From an uncultured Candidatus Saccharibacteria bacterium (GTDB lineage Bacteria > Patescibacteriota > Saccharimonadia > Saccharimonadales > Saccharimonadaceae): DNA of 64,000 nucleotides. The stretch covers positions 9,645 through 73,644 of the forward strand of contig CALKRM010000023.1 of assembly GCA_937989565.1 (NCBI GenBank), in the 5' to 3' direction. Positions 25,603 to 34,781 of the stretch are shown one piece after another; positions within the stretch are counted from its first letter, which is position 1, and each line of letters opens with the position of its first letter. The notes under the pieces were generated by a model. The model worked only from the letters and a program-made list of their open reading frames with translations, did not search any database and had not been told where the DNA came from. The position numbers and the translations under genes are program-made.

Positions 25603-25679
25603 TGGTGGCGGGGGTAGGATTTGAACCTACGACCTTTTGGTTATGAGCCAAACGAGCTACCAGGCTGCTCTACCCCGCG
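25603..25679 (-). tRNA. tRNA-fMet (CAU), initiator
   Basis: 77 nt including encoded CCA. The 5' CGCGGGG and 3' CCCCGCC leave a C1-C72 mismatch, the mark of initiator tRNA. The D-arm GAGCAGCCTGGTAGCTC equals that of E. coli tRNA-fMet and the anticodon loop is CTCATAA. The anticodon stem is TTTGG/CCAAA, so only two of the three usual G-C pairs next to the loop are present. Confidence 0.93.
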
Positions 25680-25722
25680 ATACATAATTATGATATCAGC
25701 TTAGCACAATAATTGCAATACC

Positions 25723-26172
25723 TTAGTGTTTATGACTATTACCGCCAAATAGAAAGTTCATCCACTGCTGGAAGTTGCTGTCAGTCCGTTTCGCGCTCGA
25801 CGCAAGTTTTTGGGCAGGCGTGGCGCTTTCGAAAGATTGGGTGATGAGCTGTTTTTCGCCAGGTAGACCTTTTCCTGTGCGCTGTCTAATAGTCAATTCT
25901 TGATACTCTTCGCTTTGATAATATTTTGATTCGTATTCCAGCAAGGCGACTTGCAATTTTTCTATTTCCACTTGTTGGCGTTTGTTGTCAATAGAGCGTT
26001 GCAGCTCGTAGTTTTTCTGCATTGATTCAATGGAACCCCAGGCCCAACTCATAGCAATTAAAATCGCAGCAGCAATAACGACATTATTTAGGGTCAAATA
26101 GTCGTGCTGTATTCTGTAAATTAATCGTTTGAGTTTTAATTTGTTCATTTTTGCAAATTTAATATCTACCAC
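25723..26172 (-). CDS. FtsB/DivIC-like septum protein
   Basis: Up to 149 residues: a short basic N-terminus, one membrane helix (about 31-48), then a coiled coil (MQKNYELQRSIDNKRQQ) and EEYQELTIRQRTGKGLPGE. The last block matches the end of the FtsB/DivIC domain, where a PGE follows a short helix. Such proteins bridge FtsL and FtsQ in the divisome. The start may be GTG 26172, with TACAAT five bases upstream, or the ATG at 26148. About 45 polar C-terminal residues go beyond the usual domain. Confidence 0.75.
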   Translation of the reverse strand: MVDIKFAKMNKLKLKRLIYRIQHDYLTLNNVVIAAAILIAMSWAWGSIESMQKNYELQRSIDNKRQQVEIEKLQVALLEYESKYYQSEEYQELTIRQRTGKGLPGEKQLITQSFESATPAQKLASSAKRTDSNFQQWMNFLFGGNSHKH

Positions 26173-26230
26173 ATAATATTGTAGCAGGAATGGTAAAAAT
26201 ATTCATCTTACGATTATCAAATTCAGAATG

Positions 26231-26306
26231 TGGTGGGGGCGGCTGGGATCGAACCAGCGACCAATCGGTTATGAGCCGACTGCTCTAACCCCTGAGCTAC
26301 GCCCCC
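26231..26306 (-). tRNA. tRNA with CAU anticodon, probably tRNA-Ile2 (lysidine type)
   Basis: 76 nt with encoded CCA, acceptor GGGGGCG/CGCCCCC, anticodon loop CTCATAA. The anticodon and T-arm region (TTGGTCGCTGGTTC, CCAGC) closely resembles E. coli tRNA-Ile2, whose C34 is changed to lysidine by TilS, and tilS is encoded 3 kb away. It could instead be an elongator tRNA-Met, but another CAU tRNA at 29.1 kb fits that role better. Confidence 0.8.
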
Positions 26307-26336
26307 GTGAGACTTATTATAGCGCATCAGAGGTAA

Positions 26337-27707
26337 TTATAGAAGTTTTCCAGCGGCAATTCGCACGGCTTCTGACCAAGAAGTAAAACAATGCGGAGTG
26401 GACGCTAGTTCTTCGCTGGTAATTTTATGTCGAACGGCCAGGGCTAGCTCGGCTGCCATATCGCTAGCGTGCGGTCCGACGATCGTTCCGCCTACGACAA
26501 CTCGCTTCTTGTCAACGATCAATTTCACAAAACCTATTCGCTGGTCGGTAATATTGCTGCGTACGGTAGTCGTGAGCGGAACAATTGCTATTTTTGCGCT
26601 TATTCCTTTCACCTTACAATCATATTCATTCATTCCAATTTGAGCTATTTCTGGCTGAGTGAATGCAACTTGTAGGCGTGGGGAATCATTGAATTTAATC
26701 TTATTATTATGTAGCAAATTATGAGCCGCAATACGACTCTGCGCTAAAGCTGTGTGAGTTTGGATATTGGCGTCAGTTGCATTTCCTGCGGCAAAAATAT
26801 GTCTAGCGGAAGTTTGCAGGGAAGAATTAACCAAAATGCCATTTTCGGTATATTTTACGCCGGCGTTTTCCAAGCCTAAATCTGTTGCAGGCAATTGTTG
26901 GTCGGCAATTAGAATCTCATCAACACGTACAGATTTTTCTATTCGCCCCTGCAGAAAAGTGACGCGCTTTTGTATAGACGATTTTTGTATAGCGATAATC
27001 TTAGTGCGAGCTAAGATTGAAATATTGCGATTTTTTGCGTCATTCGTAACCAAAGCACTGACTTCTGGGTCAAATGTTGATAATATTCTGGACGATTTTT
27101 CTGCTACGTAAACTTTTGTTCCCAGGGTGGAGAAGATATGTGCCAATTCTAGTGCCGTAGCTCCCGCGCCAACAATGAACATGGTTTTTGGTGGACGCTT
27201 TAAGTTGAAGATGGTTTTTGGAGTGTGATAAGAAACGGCACTTAATCCAGGTATTTCTGGAATTTGCCAATCAGATCCAGTTGCAATGAGAAATTTACGA
27301 GCAGACAAGTGTCTGCGATTGATGGCTATTTCGTTCGGACTCAAGAAATGTGCATTGCCAGCAAAAACACTAATGCCTTGCTTCTCATAATAATAGCGAT
27401 TGCCGCCAGCTCCAGTTCTCTTTACGACTTTGTCTTTCCAGGAGAGTAGAGAAGGGTAATTATACCCAACCGAGTTAGTGCGCAACCCAAACTTAGCAGC
27501 ATCTTTGGCTGTTTGATAAACGTTAAGAGCATGAGTTAAAAATCCAGTTGGCACATCTCCCCAGTTTGGTGATTCCCCGCCGAATGTTGATTTTTCTACA
27601 ACAGCAACTTTTTTTCCAGCGCTTGCTAATATGCTAGCTGCGGGCGAACCGCCGGCGCCACTACCAATTACGATATAGTCATAGTCAAAAGTTGGTTTTT
27701 GCGACAT
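26337..27707 (-). CDS. FAD/NAD(P)-dependent disulfide-oxidoreductase-family flavoprotein lacking the redox cysteine pair
   Basis: 456 residues with the full lipoamide dehydrogenase/mercuric reductase fold: FAD loop IVIGSGAGGSPAA, second nucleotide loop VGAGATALELAHIF, a DQQLPATDLGLENAG stretch, IFAAGNATD and a C-terminal interface domain. The active-site segment, normally GG.C.N.GC.PSK, reads GGESPNWGDVPTG. Both cysteines are replaced (Ser, Asp) and the lysine is lost. The C-terminal catalytic His-Glu region reads HCFTSWSE. It may therefore be an NAD(P)H oxidase, quinone reductase or electron carrier. AGGAG precedes the start. It lies downstream of an ATP-cone gene and a membrane protein on the same strand. 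Confidence 0.9.
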   Translation of the reverse strand: MSQKPTFDYDYIVIGSGAGGSPAASILASAGKKVAVVEKSTFGGESPNWGDVPTGFLTHALNVYQTAKDAAKFGLRTNSVGYNYPSLLSWKDKVVKRTGAGGNRYYYEKQGISVFAGNAHFLSPNEIAINRRHLSARKFLIATGSDWQIPEIPGLSAVSYHTPKTIFNLKRPPKTMFIVGAGATALELAHIFSTLGTKVYVAEKSSRILSTFDPEVSALVTNDAKNRNISILARTKIIAIQKSSIQKRVTFLQGRIEKSVRVDEILIADQQLPATDLGLENAGVKYTENGILVNSSLQTSARHIFAAGNATDANIQTHTALAQSRIAAHNLLHNNKIKFNDSPRLQVAFTQPEIAQIGMNEYDCKVKGISAKIAIVPLTTTVRSNITDQRIGFVKLIVDKKRVVVGGTIVGPHASDMAAELALAVRHKITSEELASTPHCFTSWSEAVRIAAGKLL

Positions 27708-27715
27708 CAAATCTC

Positions 27716-28003
27716 CTAAATTATGGTTTTATAATTTTTATATAAATAGGCTGCGTCAGGATGTAGAGTTTTCATAATGCGTTGTGCTTGGCGGCGGATA
27801 TCAGCAGAGGTTATTTCTGGGTGAGTTTCGCACCAATTCATAACGCCCAGAGTGACGGTTTTTGCAATGTCTTGAGCTTGACCTTCTGGCGTACGAACAC
27901 TTAGACAGGTGGCGATTATGGAATTGTGGAGCTTGTCTGGGCTAAACTCCTCTGGCGGTCGCTTTCCTTGTTTGATGACGTCAATTTGACCTGGCTTTAC
28001 CAT
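27716..28003 (-). CDS. ATP-cone domain protein
   Basis: 95 residues consisting of little but an ATP-cone (PF03477): VIKQGKRPPEEFSPDKLHNSI matches the start of the cone in NrdR and class I/III ribonucleotide reductases. A helical second half ends in KTLHPDAAYLYKNYKTII. There is no zinc ribbon, so it is not a normal NrdR. It overlaps the upstream membrane-protein gene by seven bases and precedes the flavoprotein by a few bases. These three form an operon, and the cone may sense ATP/dATP for one of the partners. Confidence 0.85.
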   Translation of the reverse strand: MVKPGQIDVIKQGKRPPEEFSPDKLHNSIIATCLSVRTPEGQAQDIAKTVTLGVMNWCETHPEITSADIRRQAQRIMKTLHPDAAYLYKNYKTII

Positions 28004-28734
28004 AGATTGCCTCCGTAGCTAATGACGCCAATAGCGCGGTCGACGAATAGGAATGCCGCCAAAATTAGTAAGCTACCGCCGCTGGCGAATTGCAAAAATC
28101 TCTTATGGTCTTCCCGCCAACGTTGTAAATTAGAGATGCTGCGTCCGCTGCCGACCAAGATGATAACAACAAATAACGGCAGTGTGGACACGATGACGTA
28201 GATCGCTACGCTGATGATTTGCAATAAGGGGTTTGGTAGGGTGATAATAGCCAGACTGGCGGCGATAATTGGCGCGATAATAAATATGATTTCTGCAATA
28301 ACGCTAATTATTCCCAGAGCAAAGCTTTCTACGGAGTTTTTGGTTTTTTTGGTGCGTTTGTTCAAATATTCCGCAAAATTGCGCGGAAGCCATAACGAAG
28401 TTCCTGGTTGTCGTCGAAAGTAGAATGCCCAAATTGCGATTCCTAAGCCAAACATCATCCCTGAAGAGACGGCGGCAACAAGCTGCTCTGCGCTGGTGGC
28501 GTGGTGGATGAATAGTGATAAGAAATAGGAAATTGAGCTGATAAGTAACAAGGTGATCATTGCGACTCCAAGTACAAAACTGTTGCTCATACGAAAAATT
28601 TTTCTTTGGGCGGTTTTTTTGCCAATCGAATGCCCGCTAAGTAACGTTAAAACACTGACACTAAGCTGAAAACTAGCGTGAATAATCGCTGCAAAAATTA
28701 TGGTAGCCAGTGACGAGATTGTTACGGGGGTCAT
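27997..28734 (-). CDS. Multi-pass membrane protein, LysE/CcdA-like topology
   Basis: 245 residues with about six membrane helices. The end, STLPLFVVIILVGSGRSISN then a basic RWREDHKR and a final helix, recalls the CcdA/DsbD or LysE/GAP-type transporter plan. No cysteine pair of a CcdA type is visible, so electron transfer is unlikely. It is the first gene of the operon with the ATP-cone protein and the cysteine-less flavoprotein. GGGAAGG stands 15 bases before the start. Family assignment is tentative. Confidence 0.7.
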   Translation of the reverse strand: MTPVTISSLATIIFAAIIHASFQLSVSVLTLLSGHSIGKKTAQRKIFRMSNSFVLGVAMITLLLISSISYFLSLFIHHATSAEQLVAAVSSGMMFGLGIAIWAFYFRRQPGTSLWLPRNFAEYLNKRTKKTKNSVESFALGIISVIAEIIFIIAPIIAASLAIITLPNPLLQIISVAIYVIVSTLPLFVVIILVGSGRSISNLQRWREDHKRFLQFASGGSLLILAAFLFVDRAIGVISYGGNLW

Positions 28735-28873
28735 TTTTGTGTATAAATCCTTCCCTACCAGTGTACCACAAGCGGAATGAAAAGGTAAATAATGACCGAA
28801 AAAGGTATTGCTTTTTTGTCAAATTTATGATAGTATAAAGACAGTTAAATAATTAACACAAAAAGGAAAAAAT

Positions 28874-29038
28874 ATGGAAATCAACACCAGTGAATTAGCT
28901 GAATTTTTAGAAGTAACCCGAAAAAAGGATTTAGCAACGTGGGAGCGTCAACGTAATTCATGGGAATTGGATAGCTTTGTGTCGCGGCGATTGGCGGCTT
29001 TGGATGGTGTTCAATCTGAAGAGCTTGAGCTAATTTAA
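28874..29038 (+). CDS. 54-residue small soluble protein, unknown
   Basis: A short gene with AAAAGGAAAA before the ATG and a promoter TTGCTT (28808-28813), 17 bases, TAGTAT (28831-28836). The product begins MEINTSELAEFLEVTRKK and continues DLATWERQRNSWELDSFVSR, then a short acidic tail. It looks like a single helix-turn-helix-sized domain and is acidic overall. No family recognised. Position between convergent tRNA and operon units and a good ribosome site support it as real. Confidence 0.65.
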   Translation: MEINTSELAEFLEVTRKKDLATWERQRNSWELDSFVSRRLAALDGVQSEELELI

Positions 29039-29054
29039 TTCAGTATCTATAAAA

Positions 29055-29082
29055 AATTCCCCGTCGTATTGACGAGGAAAAG
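29055..29082 (-). terminator. Terminator of tRNA-Met
   Basis: On the minus strand TTCCTCGTC pairs with GACGGGGAA around AATAC and is followed by T6. It lies just past the tRNA-Met 3' end, facing the 54-residue gene. Confidence 0.8.
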
Positions 29083-29090
29083 ATAATTTC

Positions 29091-29167
29091 TGGTAGCACC
29101 GGGTGGACCCGAACCACCGACCTCAGGCTTATGAGTCCTGCGCTCTAACCAGCTGAGCTACGGTGCC
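29091..29167 (-). tRNA. tRNA-Met (CAU), elongator
   Basis: 77 nt with encoded CCA, acceptor GGCACCG/CGGTGCT (G1-U72 pair), D-arm GCTCAGCTGGTTAGAGC, anticodon arm GCAGGA-CTCATAA-GCCTG. The paired first base and the D-arm separate it from the initiator at 25.6 kb. It differs from the Ile2-like tRNA at 26.2 kb in the anticodon stem and T-arm. Confidence 0.88.
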
Positions 29168-29241
29168 ACACTGCATTGATTGTAACAGATAGTATAAAAT
29201 TTGCCAAATACGTTTTAGGTAAATTGTGAGATAATGGATAT

Positions 29242-30078
29242 GTGAGATATATTATCGCAGTCAGTGGTGGGATTGATTCGGTAGTTTTGCTGGATTTGAT
29301 GTCGCGAACGGAAAAAGATTTAGTGGTTGCTCATTTTGACCACGGAATTCGTGAGGATTCGGCGAGTGATGCTAGATTTGTCGAGGCTTTAGCTGATAGA
29401 TATAAAATACAATTTGTTTGTCGGCGTGAAAAGCTGGGGGCTGATGCCAGTGAAGAATTGGCGCGTCAAAGGCGTTATGAATTTTTGCGTGGCGTGGCGA
29501 CGGATTTTGATGGTGTGATAGTGACAGCGCATCATCGAGATGACATTATTGAAACTGTAGCGATGAACCTTAAGCGTGGCTCCAGGTGGCGAGGCTTGGC
29601 GGGGATGAGTGATAGCCAAATAGTTAGGCCGATGAATGGTTGGACGAAGCAGAGGATTTATGAATATGCGATTCGCCAGAAATTGGAATGGTGTGAAGAT
29701 GAGACAAATCAAAGCGACTTGTATAAGAGAAATAAATTTAGGCGCAAGATAAATCGTGAGCTTGATGAATATCAGAAACTTGGAGTGTATGAGGCGTGGC
29801 GAAAACAGAGAGAATTAAGAGGGAAAATTGAGCAGGAAATAGAGAAGTTTGATGGAGAAGTACTTAGTCGGTATTTTTTGACGATGATAGATGATAATGT
29901 CGCACAAGAATTGCTATATTATTACGTTTTACGACATTATGATGTGTCGTTACTGGGTTCTCAATTGGAGCGTATGCTAATTGCTATAAAAACTGGAAAA
30001 GCTGGCTCTTGCTGGCAAGTTGGTGGCGGCATTGTGATGAAATTGACGCTAAGAAGTGTTATAATAAAGAGAGTTTGA
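29242..30078 (+). CDS. tilS: tRNA(Ile)-lysidine synthase
   Basis: Converts C34 of tRNA-Ile2 (CAU) to lysidine so that it reads AUA and is charged with isoleucine. The 278 residues carry the PP-loop SGGIDS at 8-13, VAHFDHGIREDSASDARF, the TAHHRDDIIETVAMNLKRGS block and the RNKFRRKINRE helix. The C-terminal domain is short, as in the compact TilS type. The start is GTG with GATAAT (29230-29235) six bases upstream and no Shine-Dalgarno. It sits next to a cluster of CAU tRNAs, one of them its likely substrate. Confidence 0.95.
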   Translation: MRYIIAVSGGIDSVVLLDLMSRTEKDLVVAHFDHGIREDSASDARFVEALADRYKIQFVCRREKLGADASEELARQRRYEFLRGVATDFDGVIVTAHHRDDIIETVAMNLKRGSRWRGLAGMSDSQIVRPMNGWTKQRIYEYAIRQKLEWCEDETNQSDLYKRNKFRRKINRELDEYQKLGVYEAWRKQRELRGKIEQEIEKFDGEVLSRYFLTMIDDNVAQELLYYYVLRHYDVSLLGSQLERMLIAIKTGKAGSCWQVGGGIVMKLTLRSVIIKRV

Positions 30079-30106
30079 TTAGTATAGGCGAAAGGATTAG
30101 TTGAGA

Positions 30107-31975
30107 ATGGCTGTTAAGATGCCTCAAAGAAATGGAAAGAATAGAATAAGTCAAATTTTACGATTTGGATTGTTTTGGGCAATTATAATTTTTGTAGCGT
30201 TAATTTTTTACGCAACACTCTTCCCTGCGTCAAATCTTAAAGATGTTGCATTATCTGATGTAGTGCGTCGAGCAAATGACGGTAAGATTGCTCAATTGGA
30301 GATTCAAGGAAACGATATTAAGATTACTCCGAAAGATCAATCAAAACCTACCGAGCATTCAGTCAAGGAATCTAGCAGCATTTATGAGCAGGGCTTGAAC
30401 AAGGACGCTAAGGTTGAGGTGAAAGTTATTCCACCATCCACAACCGGCGAAACCATGTGGAACCTGGCGGTTATGGTTGTGCCTGTGTTGATTATCGTGA
30501 TGTTCTTTATGTTTATGATGCGCCAAGCTCAGGGTCAAAATAATCAAGCTATGGGATTTGGTAAGAGTAAGGCTCGCCTTTATGGACAAGACAAGGAAAA
30601 GGTTCTGTTTACGGACATCGCTGGAAATGATAACGCCAAGCAAGATCTGCAGGAAGTTGTTGATTTTCTCAAGCATCCTAAGAAATATAAAGATTTGGGC
30701 GCAAAGATTCCAAAGGGTGTATTATTAGTCGGTAATCCGGGTACGGGTAAGACGATGTTAGCCCGAGCCGTCGCTGGCGAGGCTGGTGTGCCATTCTTCT
30801 CAATTTCTGGTTCTGAATTTGTGGAAATGTTTGTTGGTGTTGGTGCTAGTCGAGTGCGAGATCTGTTTTCTAAGGCTAAGAAAAATGCTCCATGCATTAT
30901 CTTTATTGATGAGATTGATGCCGTGGGTCGTAAGCGTGGCTCTGGTATGGGTGGCGGTCATGATGAGCGTGAGCAAACTTTGAACCAGATTTTGGTGGAG
31001 ATGGATGGTTTTGATGGCGAAACGAATGTTATTGTTTTGGCGGCAACCAACCGCGCGGACGTTTTGGACCCAGCTTTGCTTCGACCTGGACGATTTGACC
31101 GACGTGTAAATATTACATTGCCAGAACGTAAAGATCGTGAGGCAATTCTGAAGGTTCACTTTAAGAAAAAGCCAACTGATGAGACTGTTGATCTTGATAA
31201 ATTGGCGGCAAAAACCGCTGGCTCATCTGGTGCGGATTTGGCAAATATGGCCAATGAAGCTGCAATTATTGCTGCTCGTCGCAACAAGAAGAAGATCTCA
31301 AATGACGAATTAACCGAGGCGTTTGAGCGTGTGGCAATTGGTCCAGAGCGCAAGACTAAGATAATGAACGATCACGAGAAAGAGTTGACGGCTTACCACG
31401 AAGCTGGCCATGCAATTGTTGGTCACGTCTTGCCTGATTCTGACCCGGTTCATAAGGTTACAATTATTCCGCGCGGCGGTACTGGTGGAGTAACATGGTT
31501 CTTGCCGCCAGAAGATAAGAGCTACACAAATGTTTACGAGTTTAAGGATATTTTGGCTCGGGCAATGGGCGGACGAATCGCTGAGCAATTGATTTACGGT
31601 GATGACGGAATTACTACTGGAGCTGGTTCGGATTTGCGGAAGGCGACTGAAATTGCCCGTGATATGGTGATTGAGCAAGGAATGGGCAAGGGCTTGCGCG
31701 ATCAAGTATTCCACGAAGATAACGGCGGCTTGATGTTCGATAAAATGACCAGAGAGCGTCCGTATTCTGATGAGACTGCGAAGATGATTGATGAGGAAGT
31801 TGCGCAATTGATTACCGAAGCCAAACATCGTGCAATGTTGGTATTGAAAGAGAATCGTTCGTTCCTTGATAAGTTAGCCGAGGCTTTACTGAAGGAAGAA
31901 ACTCTGGAAGAATCTGAGGTTGACGAGATTCTTAAAGGCACTAAATTACCAAAAGAAGCTAAACTGCATTCGTAA
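30107..31975 (+). CDS. ftsH: ATP-dependent zinc metalloprotease FtsH
   Basis: Membrane AAA+ protease that degrades misfolded membrane proteins and selected regulators. About 622 residues: an N-terminal helix, a small outer domain, a second helix, then the AAA domain with [19 protein letters not shown] and the RPGRFDRR arginine fingers. The M41 protease domain has the zinc site [12 protein letters not shown]. The glycine-aromatic pore loop is present as FVEMFVGVG. An in-frame TTG at 30101 is possible, but the ATG at 30107 with AAAGGA 11 bases upstream is preferred. murJ follows after six bases. Confidence 0.97.
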   Translation: MAVKMPQRNGKNRISQILRFGLFWAIIIFVALIFYATLFPASNLKDVALSDVVRRANDGKIAQLEIQGNDIKITPKDQSKPTEHSVKESSSIYEQGLNKDAKVEVKVIPPSTTGETMWNLAVMVVPVLIIVMFFMFMMRQAQGQNNQAMGFGKSKARLYGQDKEKVLFTDIAGNDNAKQDLQEVVDFLKHPKKYKDLGAKIPKGVLLVGNPGTGKTMLARAVAGEAGVPFFSISGSEFVEMFVGVGASRVRDLFSKAKKNAPCIIFIDEIDAVGRKRGSGMGGGHDEREQTLNQILVEMDGFDGETNVIVLAATNRADVLDPALLRPGRFDRRVNITLPERKDREAILKVHFKKKPTDETVDLDKLAAKTAGSSGADLANMANEAAIIAARRNKKKISNDELTEAFERVAIGPERKTKIMNDHEKELTAYHEAGHAIVGHVLPDSDPVHKVTIIPRGGTGGVTWFLPPEDKSYTNVYEFKDILARAMGGRIAEQLIYGDDGITTGAGSDLRKATEIARDMVIEQGMGKGLRDQVFHEDNGGLMFDKMTRERPYSDETAKMIDEEVAQLITEAKHRAMLVLKENRSFLDKLAEALLKEETLEESEVDEILKGTKLPKEAKLHS

Positions 31976-31981
31976 AATACT

Positions 31982-33634
31982 ATGGGGCGCGTTCGTAGTA
32001 CAGTTACGAAAATAAATCAGCGGCTTAATGTGAAATTGGCGGCTACGATTATGGCTAGCTCGACGTTACTGTCGAGCTTGCTGGGATTTTTCCGTGATCG
32101 TCTACTAAACTCAGCCTACATGCCAAGTAAAAATGGAGCATTTGCAGGATATCCTGTTGGACTAGACGCTTATACGGCAGCTTTCATGGTGCCAGATTTT
32201 ATGTTTGCAGTGCTGGTTTCTGGTGCGCTTAGTGTGACATTCATCCCAGTTTTTAATGAGCGCTGGGTCAAGGGTAATAAGCAGTCGGCTTGGCAAATTA
32301 GCTCAAGTATGATTAATTTTATGGCGCTAATAACCATGGCGGCGTCGGTGCTGATTATTATCTTTGCCGATCCGTTGATGAAGTATTTAATCGCGCCTGG
32401 TCTGAGTGAATCTGGTCATGCTTTGGCGGTCAGTATGATGCAGGTGATCGCGGTTAATCCGTTTATTTTTGCGGTTGCGGCGGTGATTGCTAGTATCCAG
32501 CAAGCGGTCGGGCGATTTATGTTCTGTGCGCTGGCGCCAATGCTATATAACGTCGGTATTATTATCGGTACAGTGTGGTTTACTGGCGGTGTCAATTTAT
32601 TCGGCTGGCAGATTTTTGACGGTGGAATTATGGGCGTGGCGTTGGGTGTGGTTTTGGGATCATTTTTGCAATTGATCGTCAGCGCGGTTGGTTTGGCTGG
32701 ACTTGGGTTTGATTACAATTTCAAAATTTATTGGCGAAATAAGGGATTTAGGAAAGTTTTATCTTTACTGCCGGCGCGTTCTGTTGATCAAGGAATGGAT
32801 TATGTGGTTAGCTTGGTTGAGGTTAATTTGGCTTCGCGCTTGGCTGATGGAACGGTTAGGGCGTACCAGCAGGCCTTAACTCTTCATATGATGCCGATCA
32901 ATCTTATTGGCGTGGCGATTTCAAATGCCGCCTTTCCTCAATTGACTGAGCATTTGGGCGAAGGTCGGAATGACCTATTTCAAAAAGATCTGCGTTCCCT
33001 GCTGAGAATTATTTTTTGGATGGCGCTTCCAGTGTCGGTGGTGATTTTCTTTACCAGGGGATACGTTGCTCACTTTATTAGTAACGGTGGTGATCAGCTG
33101 ATTGCTGGAATTTTGGGCTGTCTGGTCGTGGCGATTTTATTCCGAACTATTTACCACATGGCTGCGCGAGCATTTTATGCCCGCCAAGACACGAAAACTC
33201 CGCTGTATATTTCAATTTTCTCGATTACTTTGAATATTATTTTAGCAATTGTTCTATCGATGGTCTTGAAAATGGGCGCGTATGGATTGGCTTGGGCTCA
33301 ATCAACAGTGGCGGTTTTGGAGGTGGTTGTCCTTTTGGCGGTTATGAATCGTCAAATGCCAAAATTATTCGACATGACGTTTGTGCGAGCGATTTTTAAG
33401 ATGATAATTGCTGGTACTGTTACGGGTGTGGTTTGTTATGTTGCCGTGCTAATTATGCCGTTTCGTTATCATGACGACAGTTTCTTTAGCGCTTTCCCGA
33501 AATTTGTTATCATTTCATTGGTCAGTTTTGGCGCGTATGCCGCGGCTTCAAAGTGGCTAAAATTGCCAGAAATTGACCCGATTCTTGCACGATTGAAAAA
33601 AGTGTTATTTGGACGATTGGAGTTTAAGGGCTAA
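31982..33634 (+). CDS. murJ: Lipid II flippase MurJ
   Basis: 550 residues with about fourteen hydrophobic segments and MVIN-family sequences: [47 protein letters not shown] and [17 protein letters not shown]. It moves lipid-linked peptidoglycan precursor across the membrane. It is translationally close to ftsH, and its stop overlaps the lepA start by one base (TAATG), placing ftsH-murJ-lepA in one operon. Confidence 0.95.
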   Translation: MGRVRSTVTKINQRLNVKLAATIMASSTLLSSLLGFFRDRLLNSAYMPSKNGAFAGYPVGLDAYTAAFMVPDFMFAVLVSGALSVTFIPVFNERWVKGNKQSAWQISSSMINFMALITMAASVLIIIFADPLMKYLIAPGLSESGHALAVSMMQVIAVNPFIFAVAAVIASIQQAVGRFMFCALAPMLYNVGIIIGTVWFTGGVNLFGWQIFDGGIMGVALGVVLGSFLQLIVSAVGLAGLGFDYNFKIYWRNKGFRKVLSLLPARSVDQGMDYVVSLVEVNLASRLADGTVRAYQQALTLHMMPINLIGVAISNAAFPQLTEHLGEGRNDLFQKDLRSLLRIIFWMALPVSVVIFFTRGYVAHFISNGGDQLIAGILGCLVVAILFRTIYHMAARAFYARQDTKTPLYISIFSITLNIILAIVLSMVLKMGAYGLAWAQSTVAVLEVVVLLAVMNRQMPKLFDMTFVRAIFKMIIAGTVTGVVCYVAVLIMPFRYHDDSFFSAFPKFVIISLVSFGAYAAASKWLKLPEIDPILARLKKVLFGRLEFKG

Positions 33635-34464
33635 TGGAAAATATTCGGAATTTTTGTATCATTGCTCACATTGATCACGGCAAGTCTACGCTGGCTGATC
33701 GAATGATGGAGATGACTGGGACGGTAGAAAAGCGCGAGATGAAGTCGCAGTTGCTGGACTCGATGGATTTGGAGCGGGAAAAAGGCATTACTATTAAGTT
33801 GGCGCCAGTGCGAATGCGATATAAAAATGTCGATCTGAATTTGATTGACACTCCGGGGCATGTCGATTTTAGCTATGAAGTTTCGCGTAGTTTGCAGGCT
33901 TGCGAGGGCGCGATATTAGTGGTTGATGCCAGCCAGGGAATTCAGGCGCAAACATTGTCGAACGTTTACCTGGCGATGGAGCAGGATCTGACGATTATTC
34001 CGGTCTTGAATAAGGTCGATCTGCCGGCCGCTGATATACCGCGCGTATCCAGGCAAGTTATTAATTTGTTGGGTTGCGACGAGAGCGAGATTATTCATAT
34101 TTCTGCTAAAACTGGTCAAAACGTAGATAAGGTTTTGGATGCGGTTGTTGACAAAATCCCTGCGCCAGCTGGCGAGGCTGATGATCCGACTCGGGCGTTG
34201 ATTTTTGATAGCTATTATGACGATTATCGTGGCGTGATTTTATACGTGCGTGTGGTTGATGGGCGAATTAAAAAGGGCGAATCTATCCGAATGATGGCGA
34301 CTGGTGCAAATGGACTAGCTCTGGAAGTCGGGCATCTTAACCCAGCCATGCAACCCGACCCTTCGCTTGAAACTGGCGAAATTGGCTATATTGTGACAAA
34401 CCTGAAGACGACACGCGAGGCGCGGGTTGGCGATACGGTAACACTGGGGAGATATTTTAATTAA
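33634..34464 (+). CDS. lepA: Elongation factor 4, N-terminal half (GTPase domain and domain II)
   Basis: 276 residues covering the G domain and most of domain II of LepA/EF4. G1 AHIDHGKST is at 11-19, G3 DTPGHVDFS near 72, G4 NKVDLP near 126. The reading frame follows the EF4 family to VGDTVTL and then ends with four extra residues and TAA. The remaining EF4 sequence is encoded 1.77 kb downstream as a separate ORF. The two parts sum to 596 residues, the normal full length, so nothing appears lost. The breakpoint is between domain II and the linker before domain III. Either two polypeptides assemble or EF4 is inactivated. Confidence 0.95.
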   Translation: MENIRNFCIIAHIDHGKSTLADRMMEMTGTVEKREMKSQLLDSMDLEREKGITIKLAPVRMRYKNVDLNLIDTPGHVDFSYEVSRSLQACEGAILVVDASQGIQAQTLSNVYLAMEQDLTIIPVLNKVDLPAADIPRVSRQVINLLGCDESEIIHISAKTGQNVDKVLDAVVDKIPAPAGEADDPTRALIFDSYYDDYRGVILYVRVVDGRIKKGESIRMMATGANGLALEVGHLNPAMQPDPSLETGEIGYIVTNLKTTREARVGDTVTLGRYFN

Positions 34465-34514
34465 GATTAAAAAGGGAAACCACGAATCTACAAACAATAA
34501 GCTTAACTGAATTT
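34457..34514 (+). repeat. Degenerate copy of the mazG 5' end (left copy)
   Basis: About 58 bases closely match 35237-35296, which span the Shine-Dalgarno and first ten codons of the MazG-like gene. Shared blocks are a 15-base TTAATTAAGATTAAA, then ACAAACAAT and AGCTTAACTGAATT. The left copy lacks the ATG and supplies the stop codon of the lepA N-terminal half. Confidence 0.85.
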
Positions 34515-34555
34515 TCTTGGCGCTGGTTCGTAGTATTGACGCGTATGATTGCTGA

Positions 34556-34735
34556 AATCAGTTTCCTTACCAGATTTGGCATAGCATTTATTCGACAAAA
34601 CTCATTAAGTCTCTTAATAAAGAAATCAAACGTCAAACGAAATAGAAGGTTCTTTTTCCTAACGAGGAGGCTCTGGAACGTTACTTAGTTACTTTGTTTG
34701 AAGACTCTACTAGAGTGTTTACACAAAATTATTGA
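34556..34735 (+). mobile_element. Decayed IS256-family transposase C-terminus
   Basis: Frame 34562-34735 reads HSIYSTKLIKSLNKEIKRQT, a TAG at 34643, then KVLFPNEEALERYLVTLFED and STRVFTQNY. The blocks match the C-terminus of mutator-type (IS256) transposases, where IY.TN.IESLNKE.KR.T is followed by FPNEEALER. A second stop at 34553 and the lack of the DDE part show it is a remnant. This fills most of the 305-base gap between lepA and the SemiSWEET gene. No terminal inverted repeats were identified. Confidence 0.82.
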
Positions 34736-34761
34736 CAGCATCTTTTCCTTTATAATATAAT
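34732..34761 (+). promoter_or_regulatory. Consensus promoter of the SemiSWEET gene
   Basis: TTGACA at 34732-34737, an 18-base spacer and TATAAT at 34756-34761; an overlapping TATAAT at 34751 would give a 13-base spacer. The -35 overlaps the stop codon of the transposase relic. Confidence 0.8.
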
Positions 34762-34781
34762 GAAACCTCATGAGGTATTAT

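Noticed and set aside
25407..25646. 79-codon plus-strand ORF downstream of the 172-residue gene
   Set aside because: It reads through the tRNA terminator and into the antisense of tRNA-fMet.
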